From positions 434,001-498,000 of the forward strand of contig NZ_RJKE01000001.1 in the NCBI RefSeq assembly GCF_003751225.1: a DNA stretch of 64,000 nucleotides, written 5' to 3'. The first letter of the stretch is position 1. Each line of letters opens with the position of its first letter. The stretch comes from Actinocorallia herbida (GTDB taxonomy: Bacteria; Actinomycetota; Actinomycetes; Streptosporangiales; Streptosporangiaceae). Of this stretch, positions 41,474-50,216 are shown piece by piece. Below the pieces are notes generated by a model. It was not told the DNA's origin. It made no database searches and saw only the letters and a list, made by a program, of their open reading frames with translations. A program made the translations under genes and the position numbers.

Positions 41474-42301
41474 ATGCGCTGGCGCGCCCTGGCCGGTCTG
41501 CTCGCGGTGGCCCTGGTCGCGGCCATCGGCTACGGCGGCTACCGCCTGTTCATGAACGCGCACACCGCCCTGCTGGGCGACGGCTGCCGGATCACCGCGC
41601 CCACGGGCGAGGTGCAGCTCAGCCTCGGCCAGGCCGCCAACGCGGCGACCATCGCGGGCGTCGCGCACCGCAAGGACCTGCCCCGGCGGGCCGTGGTGAT
41701 CGCGTACGCGACCGCCGAGCAGGAGTCGCACATCGAGAACCTCGCCTACGGCGACCGCGACTCCGTCGGCATCTTCCAGCAGCGGCCGTCGCAGGGCTGG
41801 GGCAGCGCCGACCAGCTCCAGGACCCGGTCTACTCCTCGCGCAAGTTCTTCGACGCGCTGGAGAAGGTCGACGGCTACGCCAAGAAGGACCTGCACGAGG
41901 CCGCCCAGGAGGTCCAGCGCAGCTTCGACGGCAGCCTGTACGCCCAGCACGAGCCGATGGCCGAGATCCTCGCGGCGGGCTTCACCGGTGAGAAGGGCGG
42001 CGAGGTCACCTGCTGGTTCCGCCCCGACGAGGCGGTGAAGGCGGACCCGAAGAAGGCGTTCACCGAACTGGGCCGTACCTACGGCGACAAGGTGCGCGCC
42101 GAGGACGGGGCCGTCAGCGTCCCCGAAGGAACGGGGAAGGCCGCCACCGGCAGGTCCCTGGCCGCCTGGGCGGTCACCCACGCCGAGACCTACGGCCTCA
42201 CCGAGGTCCGCCACGCGGGCCGCAGGTGGACCGCGGAAACCGGCCACGACGGCTGGGCCGACGACACCGAGGCCCCGAAGGACCGCGTTCTCGTCCGCTG
42301 A
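41474..42301 (+). CDS. Membrane-anchored lysozyme-like protein
   Basis: This 275-residue protein starts one base after the dapE stop. One N-terminal membrane anchor (about residues 5-25) is followed by an external domain. That domain contains VIAYATAEQESHIENLAYGDRDSVGIFQQRPSQGWG, which resembles a transglycosylase/lysozyme-like catalytic region with a possible Glu in AEQESH. A C-terminal part follows (AAWAVTHAETYGLTEVRHAG) that recurs in actinomycete cell-wall proteins. It is often annotated as 'heavy metal transporter', which the sequence does not support. A cell-wall role fits its dapE and murA neighbours. Confidence 0.7.
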   Translation: MRWRALAGLLAVALVAAIGYGGYRLFMNAHTALLGDGCRITAPTGEVQLSLGQAANAATIAGVAHRKDLPRRAVVIAYATAEQESHIENLAYGDRDSVGIFQQRPSQGWGSADQLQDPVYSSRKFFDALEKVDGYAKKDLHEAAQEVQRSFDGSLYAQHEPMAEILAAGFTGEKGGEVTCWFRPDEAVKADPKKAFTELGRTYGDKVRAEDGAVSVPEGTGKAATGRSLAAWAVTHAETYGLTEVRHAGRRWTAETGHDGWADDTEAPKDRVLVR

Positions 42302-42307
42302 CGATAT

Positions 42308-42399
42308 GGGCCCGAATCACCTACGATCGCCGGACCGCCTCACGCGGAATACAACGGGGCCCGCGGCCGTCTCACAGAGGCGGACCGGCGTTCGGGCCC
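42308..42399 (+). promoter_or_regulatory. Nested three-stem structure before murA
   Basis: Three inverted repeats are nested: GGGCCCGAA (42308-42316) with TTCGGGCCC (42391-42399), CCGCCTC (42335-42341) with GAGGCGG (42377-42383), and CGCGG (42343-42347) with CCGCG (42361-42365). Located 55 bases before murA, this could be a structured leader RNA or a terminator of the upstream gene. No known riboswitch was recognised. Confidence 0.45.
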
Positions 42400-42454
42400 T
42401 GTGGCTCCGGCGGCCGTAGCCTTGCGCGAGAGAATTCCGATCTTGAGGAGCCCC

Positions 42455-43795
42455 ATGAGCACCGGCACCGACGCCATGTCCGCCGACCGGCATCTGTACC
42501 GCATCACCGGCGGCATGCCGTTGAAGGGCGAGGTGAAGGTCTCCGGCGCGAAGAACGCGATCACCAAGCAGATGGTGGCCGCGCTGCTGACCGAGGAACC
42601 GGTCAGGATCGCGAACGTGCCGCGCATCGTCGAGGTCGACCTGGTCGTCGGGATGCTCCAGCAGCTCGGGGCCACCGTCGACTGGACCGGACGGCACGAG
42701 ATCCGGGTGGAGGCGGGCACCATCGCCGACTCCGGGCTGGCCGAGCGGTACACCGGCGCCAACCGGATCCCGATCCTGATGATGGGGCCGCTGCTGCACC
42801 GGGTCGGGGAGGCGGTGATCCCGCTGCCGGGCGGGTGCCAGATCGGCAAGCGCCCGATCGACTACCACCTCGACGCGCTCCGGCAGATGGGCGCCGAGGT
42901 GATCGAGCAGCCCACCGCCGTCCACGTGCGCACCACGGGCCTGGTCGGCGCGCACATCGAACTGGCCTTCCCGAGCGTGGGCGCGACCGAGAACATCGTC
43001 CTCGCCGCGGTGCTGGCCCGGGGCACCACCGTGATCCACAACGCGGCGATCGAGCCCGAGATCATCGACACGATCCTCATGCTCCAGAAGATGGGCGCGC
43101 TCATCGAGGTGCAGACCGACCGGCGCATCGTCATCGAGGGCGTCAAGCGCCTGCGCGGCACCGGGCACACCGCGATCACCGACCGGGTGGAGGCCGCGTC
43201 GTTCGCCGCGGCGGCCGTGGCGACCGGCGGCAGCGTCGAGGTCATCGGTGCCCGCCAGACCGACCTCACCGGGCTGATCAACTCCCTGCACCGGATCGGC
43301 GGCGGTTTCGCCGAGACCCCGCGCGGCCTCGCCTTCTACCGGGCCAGGGACCTCACCGCGGCCAACATCCGCACCGACGTGCACCCCGGCCTTCTCACCG
43401 ACTGGCAGCAGCCGCTGGTCCTCCTGCTGACCCAGGCCAAGGGCGCCAGCATCGTCCACGAGACGATCTACGAGGACCGCTTCGGCTACACCGAGCAGCT
43501 CAGGCAGATGGGCGCGCGGATCGAGCTGAACACCGCGTGCCTGGTCGGGGACTCCTGCCGGTTCGCCAACCGCGACCACGCGCACTCCGCGGTGGTGAAC
43601 GGGCCGACCCCGCTGACCGGCCGCGACCTGGAGATCCCCGACCTGCGCGCGGGTTTCGCCTTCGTGCTCGCGGCGCTGGTGGCCGAGGGGACCAGCACCA
43701 TCTCCGGGACCCGCTACCTGGAGCGCGGCTACGAGGACCCGGTCGGCAAGCTCACCGCCATGGGCGGCCAGGTCGAGACCGCGCCCGTCGGCTGA
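42455..43795 (+). CDS. murA: UDP-N-acetylglucosamine 1-carboxyvinyltransferase
   Basis: This 446-residue enzyme catalyses the first committed step of peptidoglycan synthesis, transferring enolpyruvate from PEP to UDP-GlcNAc in the cytoplasm. It shows SGAKNA with the substrate-binding Lys33 and PLPGGCQIGKRPIDYHL with catalytic Cys128. The reactive Cys means sensitivity to fosfomycin is expected, unlike the Asp form of mycobacteria. GAGGAG lies five bases before the ATG. Some actinomycetes have two MurA copies, and this window cannot show whether this is the main one. Confidence 0.94.
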   Translation: MSTGTDAMSADRHLYRITGGMPLKGEVKVSGAKNAITKQMVAALLTEEPVRIANVPRIVEVDLVVGMLQQLGATVDWTGRHEIRVEAGTIADSGLAERYTGANRIPILMMGPLLHRVGEAVIPLPGGCQIGKRPIDYHLDALRQMGAEVIEQPTAVHVRTTGLVGAHIELAFPSVGATENIVLAAVLARGTTVIHNAAIEPEIIDTILMLQKMGALIEVQTDRRIVIEGVKRLRGTGHTAITDRVEAASFAAAAVATGGSVEVIGARQTDLTGLINSLHRIGGGFAETPRGLAFYRARDLTAANIRTDVHPGLLTDWQQPLVLLLTQAKGASIVHETIYEDRFGYTEQLRQMGARIELNTACLVGDSCRFANRDHAHSAVVNGPTPLTGRDLEIPDLRAGFAFVLAALVAEGTSTISGTRYLERGYEDPVGKLTAMGGQVETAPVG

Positions 43796-43812
43796 GCCGC
43801 GCCCGTCGGCGG

Positions 43813-44541
43813 CTACGAGGCGGTCAGCCGGCCGCCGTCGAGGGTGTGCACGGTGTCGGCCCGGCGGGCCAGCGACAGGTCGTGGGTGACGAGGATGAGG
43901 GCGCGGCCGTCCTCGCGCGCGGTGCGGAACAGGAGGTCCATGACCTGGTCCGCGGTGACGGGGTCGAGGGCGCCGGTCGGTTCGTCGGCGAGGATCAGCC
44001 GGGGATCGCGGATGAGGGCGCGGGCGATCGCGACCCGCTGCTGCTCGCCGCCGGACAGCTCCGACACCTTGGAGTGCAGCCGGTCCTGGAGGCCGACCCG
44101 GGTGAGGGCCTCCTCGGCCAGGCGTCGACGTTCCCGCAGCGCCCGGCCGCCCTCGTAGAGGAGCGGCACGGCGACCTGCTGAAGGGCGGTCCGCCCGGAC
44201 AGCAGGTTCAGCTGCTGGAAGACGAACCCGATCGTCTTTCCGCGCAGGGACGCGCGGCCGCGCTCCGGCAGGGCCGTGGCGTTCGTGCCGAACACGCTGA
44301 TGCTGCCGTCGTCCGGCTGGTCGAGCAGGCCGAGGATGTTGAGCAGGGTCGACTTCCCGGCGCCCGACAGGCCCACGATCGAGGCGATCCCGCCGCTGGG
44401 CACGGTCAGCCGGATGTCGTCGAGCACGGTGATCGGATCGGGTTTCCCGCGGATCTTGAACCGCTTCGAGACGCCGGTGACCTCGACGGCCGGTGTCGTG
44501 GGAGGGGCCGCCCCGGCGACTTTCACGTCCGGCCGGGTCAC
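43813..44541 (-). CDS. MacB-type ABC exporter, ATP-binding subunit
   Basis: This 242-residue ATPase has Walker A GLSGAGKST, the LolD/MacB-type GFVFQQLNLLSGRTALQQV, the signature [16 protein letters not shown] and Walker B LILADEPTGALDP. GTG 44541 overlaps the stop of the membrane-fusion gene as GTGA. It is the third gene of a permease-adaptor-ATPase operon that looks like a complete MacB-style exporter or mechanotransmitter. The substrate could be a peptide, lipid or drug; none is indicated. Confidence 0.92.
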   Translation of the reverse strand: MTRPDVKVAGAAPPTTPAVEVTGVSKRFKIRGKPDPITVLDDIRLTVPSGGIASIVGLSGAGKSTLLNILGLLDQPDDGSISVFGTNATALPERGRASLRGKTIGFVFQQLNLLSGRTALQQVAVPLLYEGGRALRERRRLAEEALTRVGLQDRLHSKVSELSGGEQQRVAIARALIRDPRLILADEPTGALDPVTADQVMDLLFRTAREDGRALILVTHDLSLARRADTVHTLDGGRLTAS

Positions 44542-45527
44542 GGCATGATCACCATCGGCTCGCCCTGTCCGCCGTTCTCGCCCAGGTTCGGTCCGTTCGA
44601 GTCCGGGCCGGAGAATGCGGCGTCCTCGGGCGCCCGGTCGAGGATCCGCTCGCCGACCTCGAGGCCCTCCCGGATCTCCACCTTCTCGCCGTCGTTGAGG
44701 CCGAGCTTCACCTTGCGCCGCTCCTGCTTCCCGTCCTGCACGACGGTCACGTATCCGGTGCCGTTCTGCCCGAGGACGGCCGAGAGCGGGACGACCGGGA
44801 CGCCGGCGGCCTTGTCGGTGAGGATCGACATCTTGCCGGGCAGCCCGGCGAACACCCGCTTGCCGAGCGGGATCCGGCACGTCACCTTGACCTCGGCGCC
44901 GCCGTCACCGCCGTCACCGCCGGTGCCCGCGCCGTAGTCCAGGAGCCTGCAGTCGAACGGCGCCGGGCCGTGGTCTATCTGGAGCTTGATCGACCTCGGC
45001 TTGTTGTACAGCTTGTAGACGTTCTTGCTCTCGACGTTCGCGACGGCCCGGAAGAGTCCCTTGTCGACGGTGAAGGCCGGGTCGCCCGGCGAGACCGGGG
45101 TCCCCACGTGCGCGTTGACCGAGCGGATCTTGCCCGCCGCGGGCGCGCTCAGATACAGCGTCTGCGGCTTCGGCGGCTTCTTCTTGGGGTCGGACTGCGG
45201 CGGCTGGTACTTGAAGGACAACAGGGTCTGCCCCTTCACCACGCTGTCACCGGCCTTGACGTAGACCTTGGTGACCTCGCCGCCCTTCTCCGGCCGGACC
45301 CCGACCGCGGGGTCGGCCTGGACGGTGGCGTCGAGGACGAGCCGGGAGACGATGGTGCCCTCGTCGACCTTGATCACGCGGGGCGAGAAGTCGGCTTCGG
45401 GGATCCGCTCCGCGACGGGCTCGGGCGCGGCGGCGCCGTTGCCGGCGAGGTAGCCGGTGGCCCCGACCACCCCGGCGACGACGAGCAGGATGGCCGCCTT
45501 GCCGGCCCGGTTGACCCAGATTCCCAT
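44538..45527 (-). CDS. Membrane-fusion/adaptor protein of MacB-type exporter
   Basis: This 329-residue HlyD/MacA-like adaptor has one N-terminal membrane anchor (AAILLVVAGVVGATGYLAGNG). A lipoyl-like part (GEVTKVYVKAGDSVVKGQTLLSF ... SAPAAGKIRSVNAHVGTPV) and a beta-barrel domain follow, then a C-terminal GYVTVVQDGKQERRKVKLGL. It lacks the long alpha-hairpin of Gram-negative MacA, as expected without an outer-membrane channel. It sits between permease and ATPase genes and would bridge the permease and the cell surface. Confidence 0.88.
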   Translation of the reverse strand: MGIWVNRAGKAAILLVVAGVVGATGYLAGNGAAAPEPVAERIPEADFSPRVIKVDEGTIVSRLVLDATVQADPAVGVRPEKGGEVTKVYVKAGDSVVKGQTLLSFKYQPPQSDPKKKPPKPQTLYLSAPAAGKIRSVNAHVGTPVSPGDPAFTVDKGLFRAVANVESKNVYKLYNKPRSIKLQIDHGPAPFDCRLLDYGAGTGGDGGDGGAEVKVTCRIPLGKRVFAGLPGKMSILTDKAAGVPVVPLSAVLGQNGTGYVTVVQDGKQERRKVKLGLNDGEKVEIREGLEVGERILDRAPEDAAFSGPDSNGPNLGENGGQGEPMVIMP

Positions 45528-45536
45528 GAGATCTCC

Positions 45537-46790
45537 TTAAGCCCGGATCGCCCGGATGACGGACTTCTGCATCGCGCGCCAGGCGGGGATGAGCCCGGTG
45601 AAGAGCCCCACGCAGACCGCGACGCCGAGCCCGAGCTGGGCGGCCTCCCAGGGGAAGGACGTGTCGATCGAGGCCACGCCGGGCAGTTGCCGCCGCAGCA
45701 CGAAATCCGCGGCTCTCCCGGTGACGACGAACGCGCCGAGCACACCGACGAGTCCCGCGGCGGTACAGGTGATCAGCGCTTCCAGGAGCACTGTGAAGAA
45801 GAGGTCGGGACCGGTCGCGCCGAAGCACCGGTGCACGCCGAACTCGCTGCGGCGCTGCCGCACCGCGAAAATGCCGAGGGCGATGACCGGAAGCGAGCCG
45901 AGCAACAGCATTCCGAGTGCCGCGCCGTACATGATCAGGCGCAGGCTCCTGCCGATCTGCCCGAAGTCCCCGAACTGCGGGCTGACCGATACGCCCATGA
46001 CCCCGGTCCAGTGCTTCGCGTCTTCCCGGATCTGCTTTCCGGTCCGCTTCGCCGTCTCGGGCGGCACTCTCATGACGAATTCCGAGTACATGATCGGCAG
46101 GCCGAGGCCGATGACGGATTCCGCGGGCAGATACACCTGAGGGACGCTGCCCGTCTGTTCCCCGCCGGGGCCCCATTCCTGGCCGATGTCCAGGACGCCG
46201 ACGATGCGCGCGCGGGTCCAGTGTCCGCCGGTGGCGATCTGGAGCGTCGTGTCGAGGGCGGTCGCGCGGGGGATGCCCGCCGTCCTGAGAAAGCCCTGGC
46301 TGACCACGAGGCTCGGTTCGAGTCGCAGGTCGTCGGTCTCCGTCAGCCACCGGCCGCCGATGATCTTCAGTGCGCGGATGTCGGCGAGACTGCTGTCGGC
46401 GCCGTTGATCATGAACTGAGGAGGGGAGTTCCGGCCTTGGGTGGACAGCACCTCACCCGACGGGGTCCGCACCGTGGTGTCGATGGAGGCGATGGGAGAG
46501 GCGGTTATCTTGTACCTCGCGAAGGCGTTCTGCACCTCGGTGAAGCTCTCGACGCTGACGCCGGCGCCTTCCTCGATCTGCTTGAATTCGACCGAAACGC
46601 TCATGGTCCCGGGCCGTCCGGCCTGCTGCTCGAAGAATTGCCGGGCCATCTGCTGGGTGAGGTAGGAAATAGCCGCGGCGATGGTCACCGTGCCGACGAG
46701 GCAGGCCACACAGAACGTCGACAGGATCACCCTGACCTTGCCCACGCGTATCTCCGCGAATGCGGAGAGTACGAGTCCCCAGATTGGCAT
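45537..46790 (-). CDS. MacB/FtsX-type ABC permease
   Basis: This 417-residue permease has an N-terminal span (about residues 20-45), a large extracytoplasmic MacB core (about 50-270) and a C-terminal FtsX domain with three spans and RRSEFGVHRCFGATGPDLFFTVLLEALI. The ATG at 46790 has GAGG six bases upstream. It is the first gene of the exporter operon. Its sequence is visibly less GC-rich than its neighbours, especially around 45800-46700, which may indicate horizontal acquisition. Confidence 0.88.
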   Translation of the reverse strand: MPIWGLVLSAFAEIRVGKVRVILSTFCVACLVGTVTIAAAISYLTQQMARQFFEQQAGRPGTMSVSVEFKQIEEGAGVSVESFTEVQNAFARYKITASPIASIDTTVRTPSGEVLSTQGRNSPPQFMINGADSSLADIRALKIIGGRWLTETDDLRLEPSLVVSQGFLRTAGIPRATALDTTLQIATGGHWTRARIVGVLDIGQEWGPGGEQTGSVPQVYLPAESVIGLGLPIMYSEFVMRVPPETAKRTGKQIREDAKHWTGVMGVSVSPQFGDFGQIGRSLRLIMYGAALGMLLLGSLPVIALGIFAVRQRRSEFGVHRCFGATGPDLFFTVLLEALITCTAAGLVGVLGAFVVTGRAADFVLRRQLPGVASIDTSFPWEAAQLGLGVAVCVGLFTGLIPAWRAMQKSVIRAIRA

Positions 46791-46924
46791 GCGACCTCGA
46801 TGATCACCGGAAGTGCGGCCGCTCACTCTACCCAGATCCGCCCTATGTCCAGCATTACGTGATGTTTCTGTGACTGGAGCCCCGTCTTAATGCGAATTCT
46901 CCGGGCGCGGCCGGAAAGCGCTAA

Positions 46925-46947
46925 AGGACCCTCGCGGGGAGGGTCCT
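46925..46947 (-). terminator. Terminator of the DrrAB-type operon
   Basis: A perfect 9-bp stem (AGGACCCTC with GAGGGTCCT) and a 5-base loop lie 32 bases after the stop of the leftward ABC-2 permease gene. In that direction it is followed by TTTAGCGCTTT. Confidence 0.75.
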
Positions 46948-46978
46948 GGAAGAAGCGCGCGGTGGGCGGAGGCGGAGG

Positions 46979-47764
46979 TCAGGAGCGGGTCAGGCGAGCG
47001 AAGGTGACGCGGGCCCAGAGGTAGCCGACGAGGGCGAGGCCCAGGCACCAGGCGAGGGCGGCGTAGGCGTCCGAGCCGATGGGGGTGCCGAGGAGGAGGC
47101 CGCGCAGCGTCTCGGTGATGGGCGTGAAGGGCTGGTGCTCGGCGAACCAGCGAAGGCCGGACGGCATGGACTCCGGCGTGACGACGGCGCTGCCGAGGAA
47201 CGGGAGGAAGGTCAGCGGTGTGGGGGCGTTGCTCGCGGCCTCAGGGGTCTTCGCGCGCAGCCCCAGAGCGGCCGACAGCCAGCTCAGGCCGAAGGCGGTG
47301 AGGAACAGGAGGCCCAGGGCGGCGAGCCATTCGATGGGCGAGGCGTCGGGCCGGAAGCCGGTGGCGAAGGCGATGCCGAAGATCAGCACGAGGATGAAGG
47401 CGACCTGGATCATGTTGCCCGCCACGTGCCCCGTCACCACCGAGCCGGGGGAGACGGGCATGCTGCGGAAGCGTTGGACGATGCCCTCGGTCAGGTCGGT
47501 GCACACCGCGACCGCGGTGGAGATCGTGCCGGTGGCCACCGCCATGAGCAGGATGCCCGGGATCACGTAGTTCACGTAGTCGGCGCGGGGGCCGGACAGG
47601 CCGATGCCGGGGCCGATCGCCCCGCCGAAGACGTAGACGAACAGCAGGAGGAACAGCACGGGCATGATGACGATGGAGATCGTCATGGACGGGTAGCGCT
47701 GCTGGTGGCGCAGGTCGCGGCGCAGCATCGTCAGGGAGTCGCGCAGGGCGTGGGCGGTGCTCAT
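46979..47764 (-). CDS. ABC-2-type (DrrB-like) exporter permease
   Basis: This 261-residue membrane protein has six hydrophobic spans and the ABC-2 features of daunorubicin-type DrrB: MPVLFLLLFVYVFGGAIG, QRFRSMPVSPGSVVTGHVAGN and TPESMPSGLRWFAEHQPFTPITETLRGLLLGTPIG. ATG 47764 overlaps the ATPase stop as ATGA. With the upstream ATPase it forms an exporter for a drug or lipophilic compound. Substrate unknown. Confidence 0.93.
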   Translation of the reverse strand: MSTAHALRDSLTMLRRDLRHQQRYPSMTISIVIMPVLFLLLFVYVFGGAIGPGIGLSGPRADYVNYVIPGILLMAVATGTISTAVAVCTDLTEGIVQRFRSMPVSPGSVVTGHVAGNMIQVAFILVLIFGIAFATGFRPDASPIEWLAALGLLFLTAFGLSWLSAALGLRAKTPEAASNAPTPLTFLPFLGSAVVTPESMPSGLRWFAEHQPFTPITETLRGLLLGTPIGSDAYAALAWCLGLALVGYLWARVTFARLTRS

Positions 47765-48705
47765 CGGGAGGTCTCCAAGGTCGCGTTTCCGGTGAGGGCG
47801 AAGAAGACGTCGTCCAGGTCGGGCGTATGGACGGTCAAGGAGTCGGGTTCCAGGGAGGCGCCGTTCAGGGCGTCGATGACGGCGCGGAGCATGGCGATGT
47901 CGCCGTCGCCGGGTACGCGCAGGGTGAGGGCGTCGGAGTCGGGGACCGAAGCGGGGAAGAGCGCCCCGGCGGAGGCGAGGGCGCGCTCGTCGGGGAGGCG
48001 CAGGAGGACATGGCCGCCCGGGATGCGCCGCTTCAGTTCGGCGGGGGTGCCCTCGGCGACGATCCGGCCGCCGTCCAGCACGGCCACCCGGTCGGCGAGG
48101 CGGTCGGCCTCGTCCAGGTACTGGGTCGTCAGCAGGATGGTGACGCCGTCGGCCACCAGGTCCCGGATGATGTCCCACAGGGTGTGCCTGCTGCGCGGGT
48201 CGAGGCCGGTCGTGGGCTCGTCGAGGAAGATGACGCGGGGCTCCCCGACGAGCGTCATCGCGAGGTCGAGGCGGCGGCGCAGGCCGCCGGAGAACGTCGC
48301 CGCGGTCTCGCGGGCGCGGCCGGTCAGCTCGAACCTCTCCAGCAGGTGGGCCGCGCGGCGGCGGCCCTCCCGCTTGGGCAGGTGGTGCAGGTCCGCCATG
48401 AGGAAGAGGTTCTCCTCGGCGGTGAGCAGGCCGTCGAGCGCGGCGAACTGGCCGGTCAGGCCGATCGCGGCGCGGACCGCCTCGGGCGCGGTGGCCAGGT
48501 CGTGCCCGGCGATGCGCGCGGTGCCGGCGTCGGGCCGCAGCAGCGTCGACAGGATGCGCACCGCGGTCGTCTTGCCCGCGCCGTTGGCGCCGAGCAGGGC
48601 CAGCACGCTGCCTTCCGCGGCGTGCAGGTCGACCCCGTCCAGCACGGTCTTGCCGCCGAGCGCCTTGCGCAGCCCGATGGCTGAGATAGCGGCTGAGTCC
48701 GTCAT
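47761..48705 (-). CDS. DrrA-type ABC exporter ATPase
   Basis: This 314-residue ATPase has Walker A GANGAGKTT, the DrrA-typical GLTGQFAALDGLLTAEENL, the signature FSGGLRRRLDLAMTL and Walker B VIFLDEPTTGLDP. Its C-terminal region after the ATPase domain contains LDDVFFALTGNA, the DrrA C-terminal motif. AAGGAG precedes ATG 48705. The gene is divergent from a TetR regulator across a 106-base region with four matching operators, so it is almost certainly repressed by that protein. Confidence 0.94.
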   Translation of the reverse strand: MTDSAAISAIGLRKALGGKTVLDGVDLHAAEGSVLALLGANGAGKTTAVRILSTLLRPDAGTARIAGHDLATAPEAVRAAIGLTGQFAALDGLLTAEENLFLMADLHHLPKREGRRRAAHLLERFELTGRARETAATFSGGLRRRLDLAMTLVGEPRVIFLDEPTTGLDPRSRHTLWDIIRDLVADGVTILLTTQYLDEADRLADRVAVLDGGRIVAEGTPAELKRRIPGGHVLLRLPDERALASAGALFPASVPDSDALTLRVPGDGDIAMLRAVIDALNGASLEPDSLTVHTPDLDDVFFALTGNATLETSR

Positions 48706-48717
48706 CACCACTCCTTC

Positions 48718-48799
48718 TTGCACAGTGTTCAAGTCCCTGTGTTGAACACTGTAAAAGAAACTTGAACGCTGTGCAAGAGGAAGATTGAACAGTGTGCAA
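48718..48799. promoter_or_regulatory. Four copies of a TetR operator
   Basis: The 15-bp motif TTGAACANTGTGCAA, itself an inverted repeat (TTGnACA-n-TGTnCAA), occurs four times. On the minus strand it reads TTGAACACTGTGCAA (48718-48732). On the plus strand it reads TTGAACACTGTAAAA (48742-48756), TTGAACGCTGTGCAA (48762-48776) and TTGAACAGTGTGCAA (48785-48799). Start-to-start distances are 24, 20 and 23 bp. The copies fill the divergent exporter/TetR promoter region. Confidence 0.85.
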
Positions 48800-48811
48800 T
48801 ACGCTGTCCCC

Positions 48812-49471
48812 ATGCCCCGCGAGACCTTGACCAGAGAGCAGATCGTCCAGGCCGCCGTCACCCTGCTCGACGAGGCGGGCATCGACGGCCTCAGCATGCG
48901 CAAGCTGGGCCAGCGCCTCGGCTCGGCCGCGACCGCGATGTACTGGCACGTCGGCAGCAAGGAGAACCTCGTCTCCCTGGCGTGCGACCGGGTCTGGAGC
49001 GAGGTCGGCGCCCATGACCCCGCGGAGCTCGGCTGGCGCGAGGCGGCGCGGCGGCATGCCCGCGACACCTACGAGACCCTGCGCGGCCACACCTGGGTCA
49101 TCGCCGCGACGGGCGCCTATTTCGTGTACGGCCACGGCATGGCCCGCGTCCAGGACGCCAGCTACGCGATCTACGAGGCGGCGGGCTTCACGGGCTGGGA
49201 CCTGGACTGGGCGGTGAACGCCGCGTCCACCTTCGCCGGGGGCGCCGCCCTCTCCGACGCGTCGCTGGACCCCGTCAAGCAGCGCGGGGACACCGCGGCC
49301 ATGCGCGAGGCGCTCGCCGAGGCAGGGGAGATCGCGGCCTCCTACCCCCGCCTGCGCGCCCGGCTGGAGCAGCAGGCCGGGGTCGACGAGGCGGTGTTCG
49401 TGGAGGAGAAGTTCGACTTCGGCCTCGAGATCATCCTCGACGGCCTCGAAGCCCGCCTGCGCGCGCGCTGA
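48812..49471 (+). CDS. TetR-family repressor of the exporter
   Basis: This 219-residue regulator has the TetR helix-turn-helix at its N-terminus (REQIVQAAVTLLDEAGIDGLSMRKLGQRLGSAATAMYWHVGSKENL). A helical ligand domain follows, with TYETLRGHTWVIAATGAYFVYGHG. ATG 48812 lies about seven bases after a TACGCT box, suggesting a leaderless transcript. A TTG further upstream (48785) lies inside an operator and is rejected. It is expected to bind the four operators at 48718-48799 and to release on binding an exported compound. Confidence 0.93.
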   Translation: MPRETLTREQIVQAAVTLLDEAGIDGLSMRKLGQRLGSAATAMYWHVGSKENLVSLACDRVWSEVGAHDPAELGWREAARRHARDTYETLRGHTWVIAATGAYFVYGHGMARVQDASYAIYEAAGFTGWDLDWAVNAASTFAGGAALSDASLDPVKQRGDTAAMREALAEAGEIAASYPRLRARLEQQAGVDEAVFVEEKFDFGLEIILDGLEARLRAR

Positions 49472-49634
49472 GGGTCCTCTCCTTCGGCCCGCCGTACGCC
49501 CGGACCGCGTCGGGGGTCAAAGCGCGGACTGGAAACCGCCGGGCTTCGGGCAAGGTCGCCCCGGGGACGGCGTCCCGACCCGCCTTTCGGGCGAATACCC
49601 AGAAAAAGGGCTATTCGCGACAGAGGGGGACGTC

Positions 49635-50216
49635 ATGCAGAAATGGCAGGCCATCGGCGCGGGCGCCGCGCTCGTCCTGGGACTCGGCCTCACGGCGGTG
49701 ACGGCGCCCCCGGCGTCGGCGGCGCCCGGCGGGCTCACCGCCGAACCGTTCGGCCCCGCCTGCGCGTCCATCCCGGCGACCGGACCGGGCAGCCTCGCCA
49801 CGATGGCGACCCAGCCCGTCGCGACGGCCGTGGCCTCCCTGCCGTTCCTGTCGACGCTGAACACCGCGATCCAGACCGCAGGGCTCACCACCACCCTCAA
49901 CGCCGCCCCCGCGCTCACCGTCTTCGCCCCGACGAACGACGCGTTCGCGGCGATCCCGCAGGCCGAGCGGGACCAGCTCCTGACCGACCAGGCGGCCCTG
50001 GCCAAGACCCTCAACTACCACGTCGTCAACGGCCAGAAGACGACCGCCGACCTCCAGAACGCCACCCTCATCACCCTGGAGGGCAGCCCCGTCATCGTCC
50101 GGGGCAGCAACTACGACTACATGGTCAACGGCTCGAAGATCACCTGCGGCGGCATCCAGACCGCGAACGCCACCGTCTACGTCATCGACTCCGTCCTGGT
50201 CCCGCCCCAGACCTGA
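49635..50216 (+). CDS. Secreted fasciclin-domain protein
   Basis: This 193-residue protein has a signal peptide (cleavage near residue 30, ASAAPGG) and one fasciclin domain similar to mycobacterial MPT70/MPB70. Its segments are LTVFAPTNDAFAAIP, TLNYHVVNGQ and IQTANATVYVIDSVLVP. Cys43 and Cys171 probably form a disulfide. A GAGGGGG site precedes the ATG by about seven bases. It is secreted and may bind the surface or partner proteins. Its 3' end overlaps the convergent jetD gene by 35 bases. Confidence 0.9.
   Translation: MQKWQAIGAGAALVLGLGLTAVTAPPASAAPGGLTAEPFGPACASIPATGPGSLATMATQPVATAVASLPFLSTLNTAIQTAGLTTTLNAAPALTVFAPTNDAFAAIPQAERDQLLTDQAALAKTLNYHVVNGQKTTADLQNATLITLEGSPVIVRGSNYDYMVNGSKITCGGIQTANATVYVIDSVLVPPQT

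Noticed and set aside
42455-43795. A fosfomycin-resistant MurA variant
   Set aside because: The reactive Cys128 is present, so the mycobacterial Asp-type resistance does not apply.
43813-46790. A macrolide resistance operon (MacAB)
   Set aside because: The three genes have the MacB-type layout, but nothing in the sequence or the neighbours indicates the substrate.
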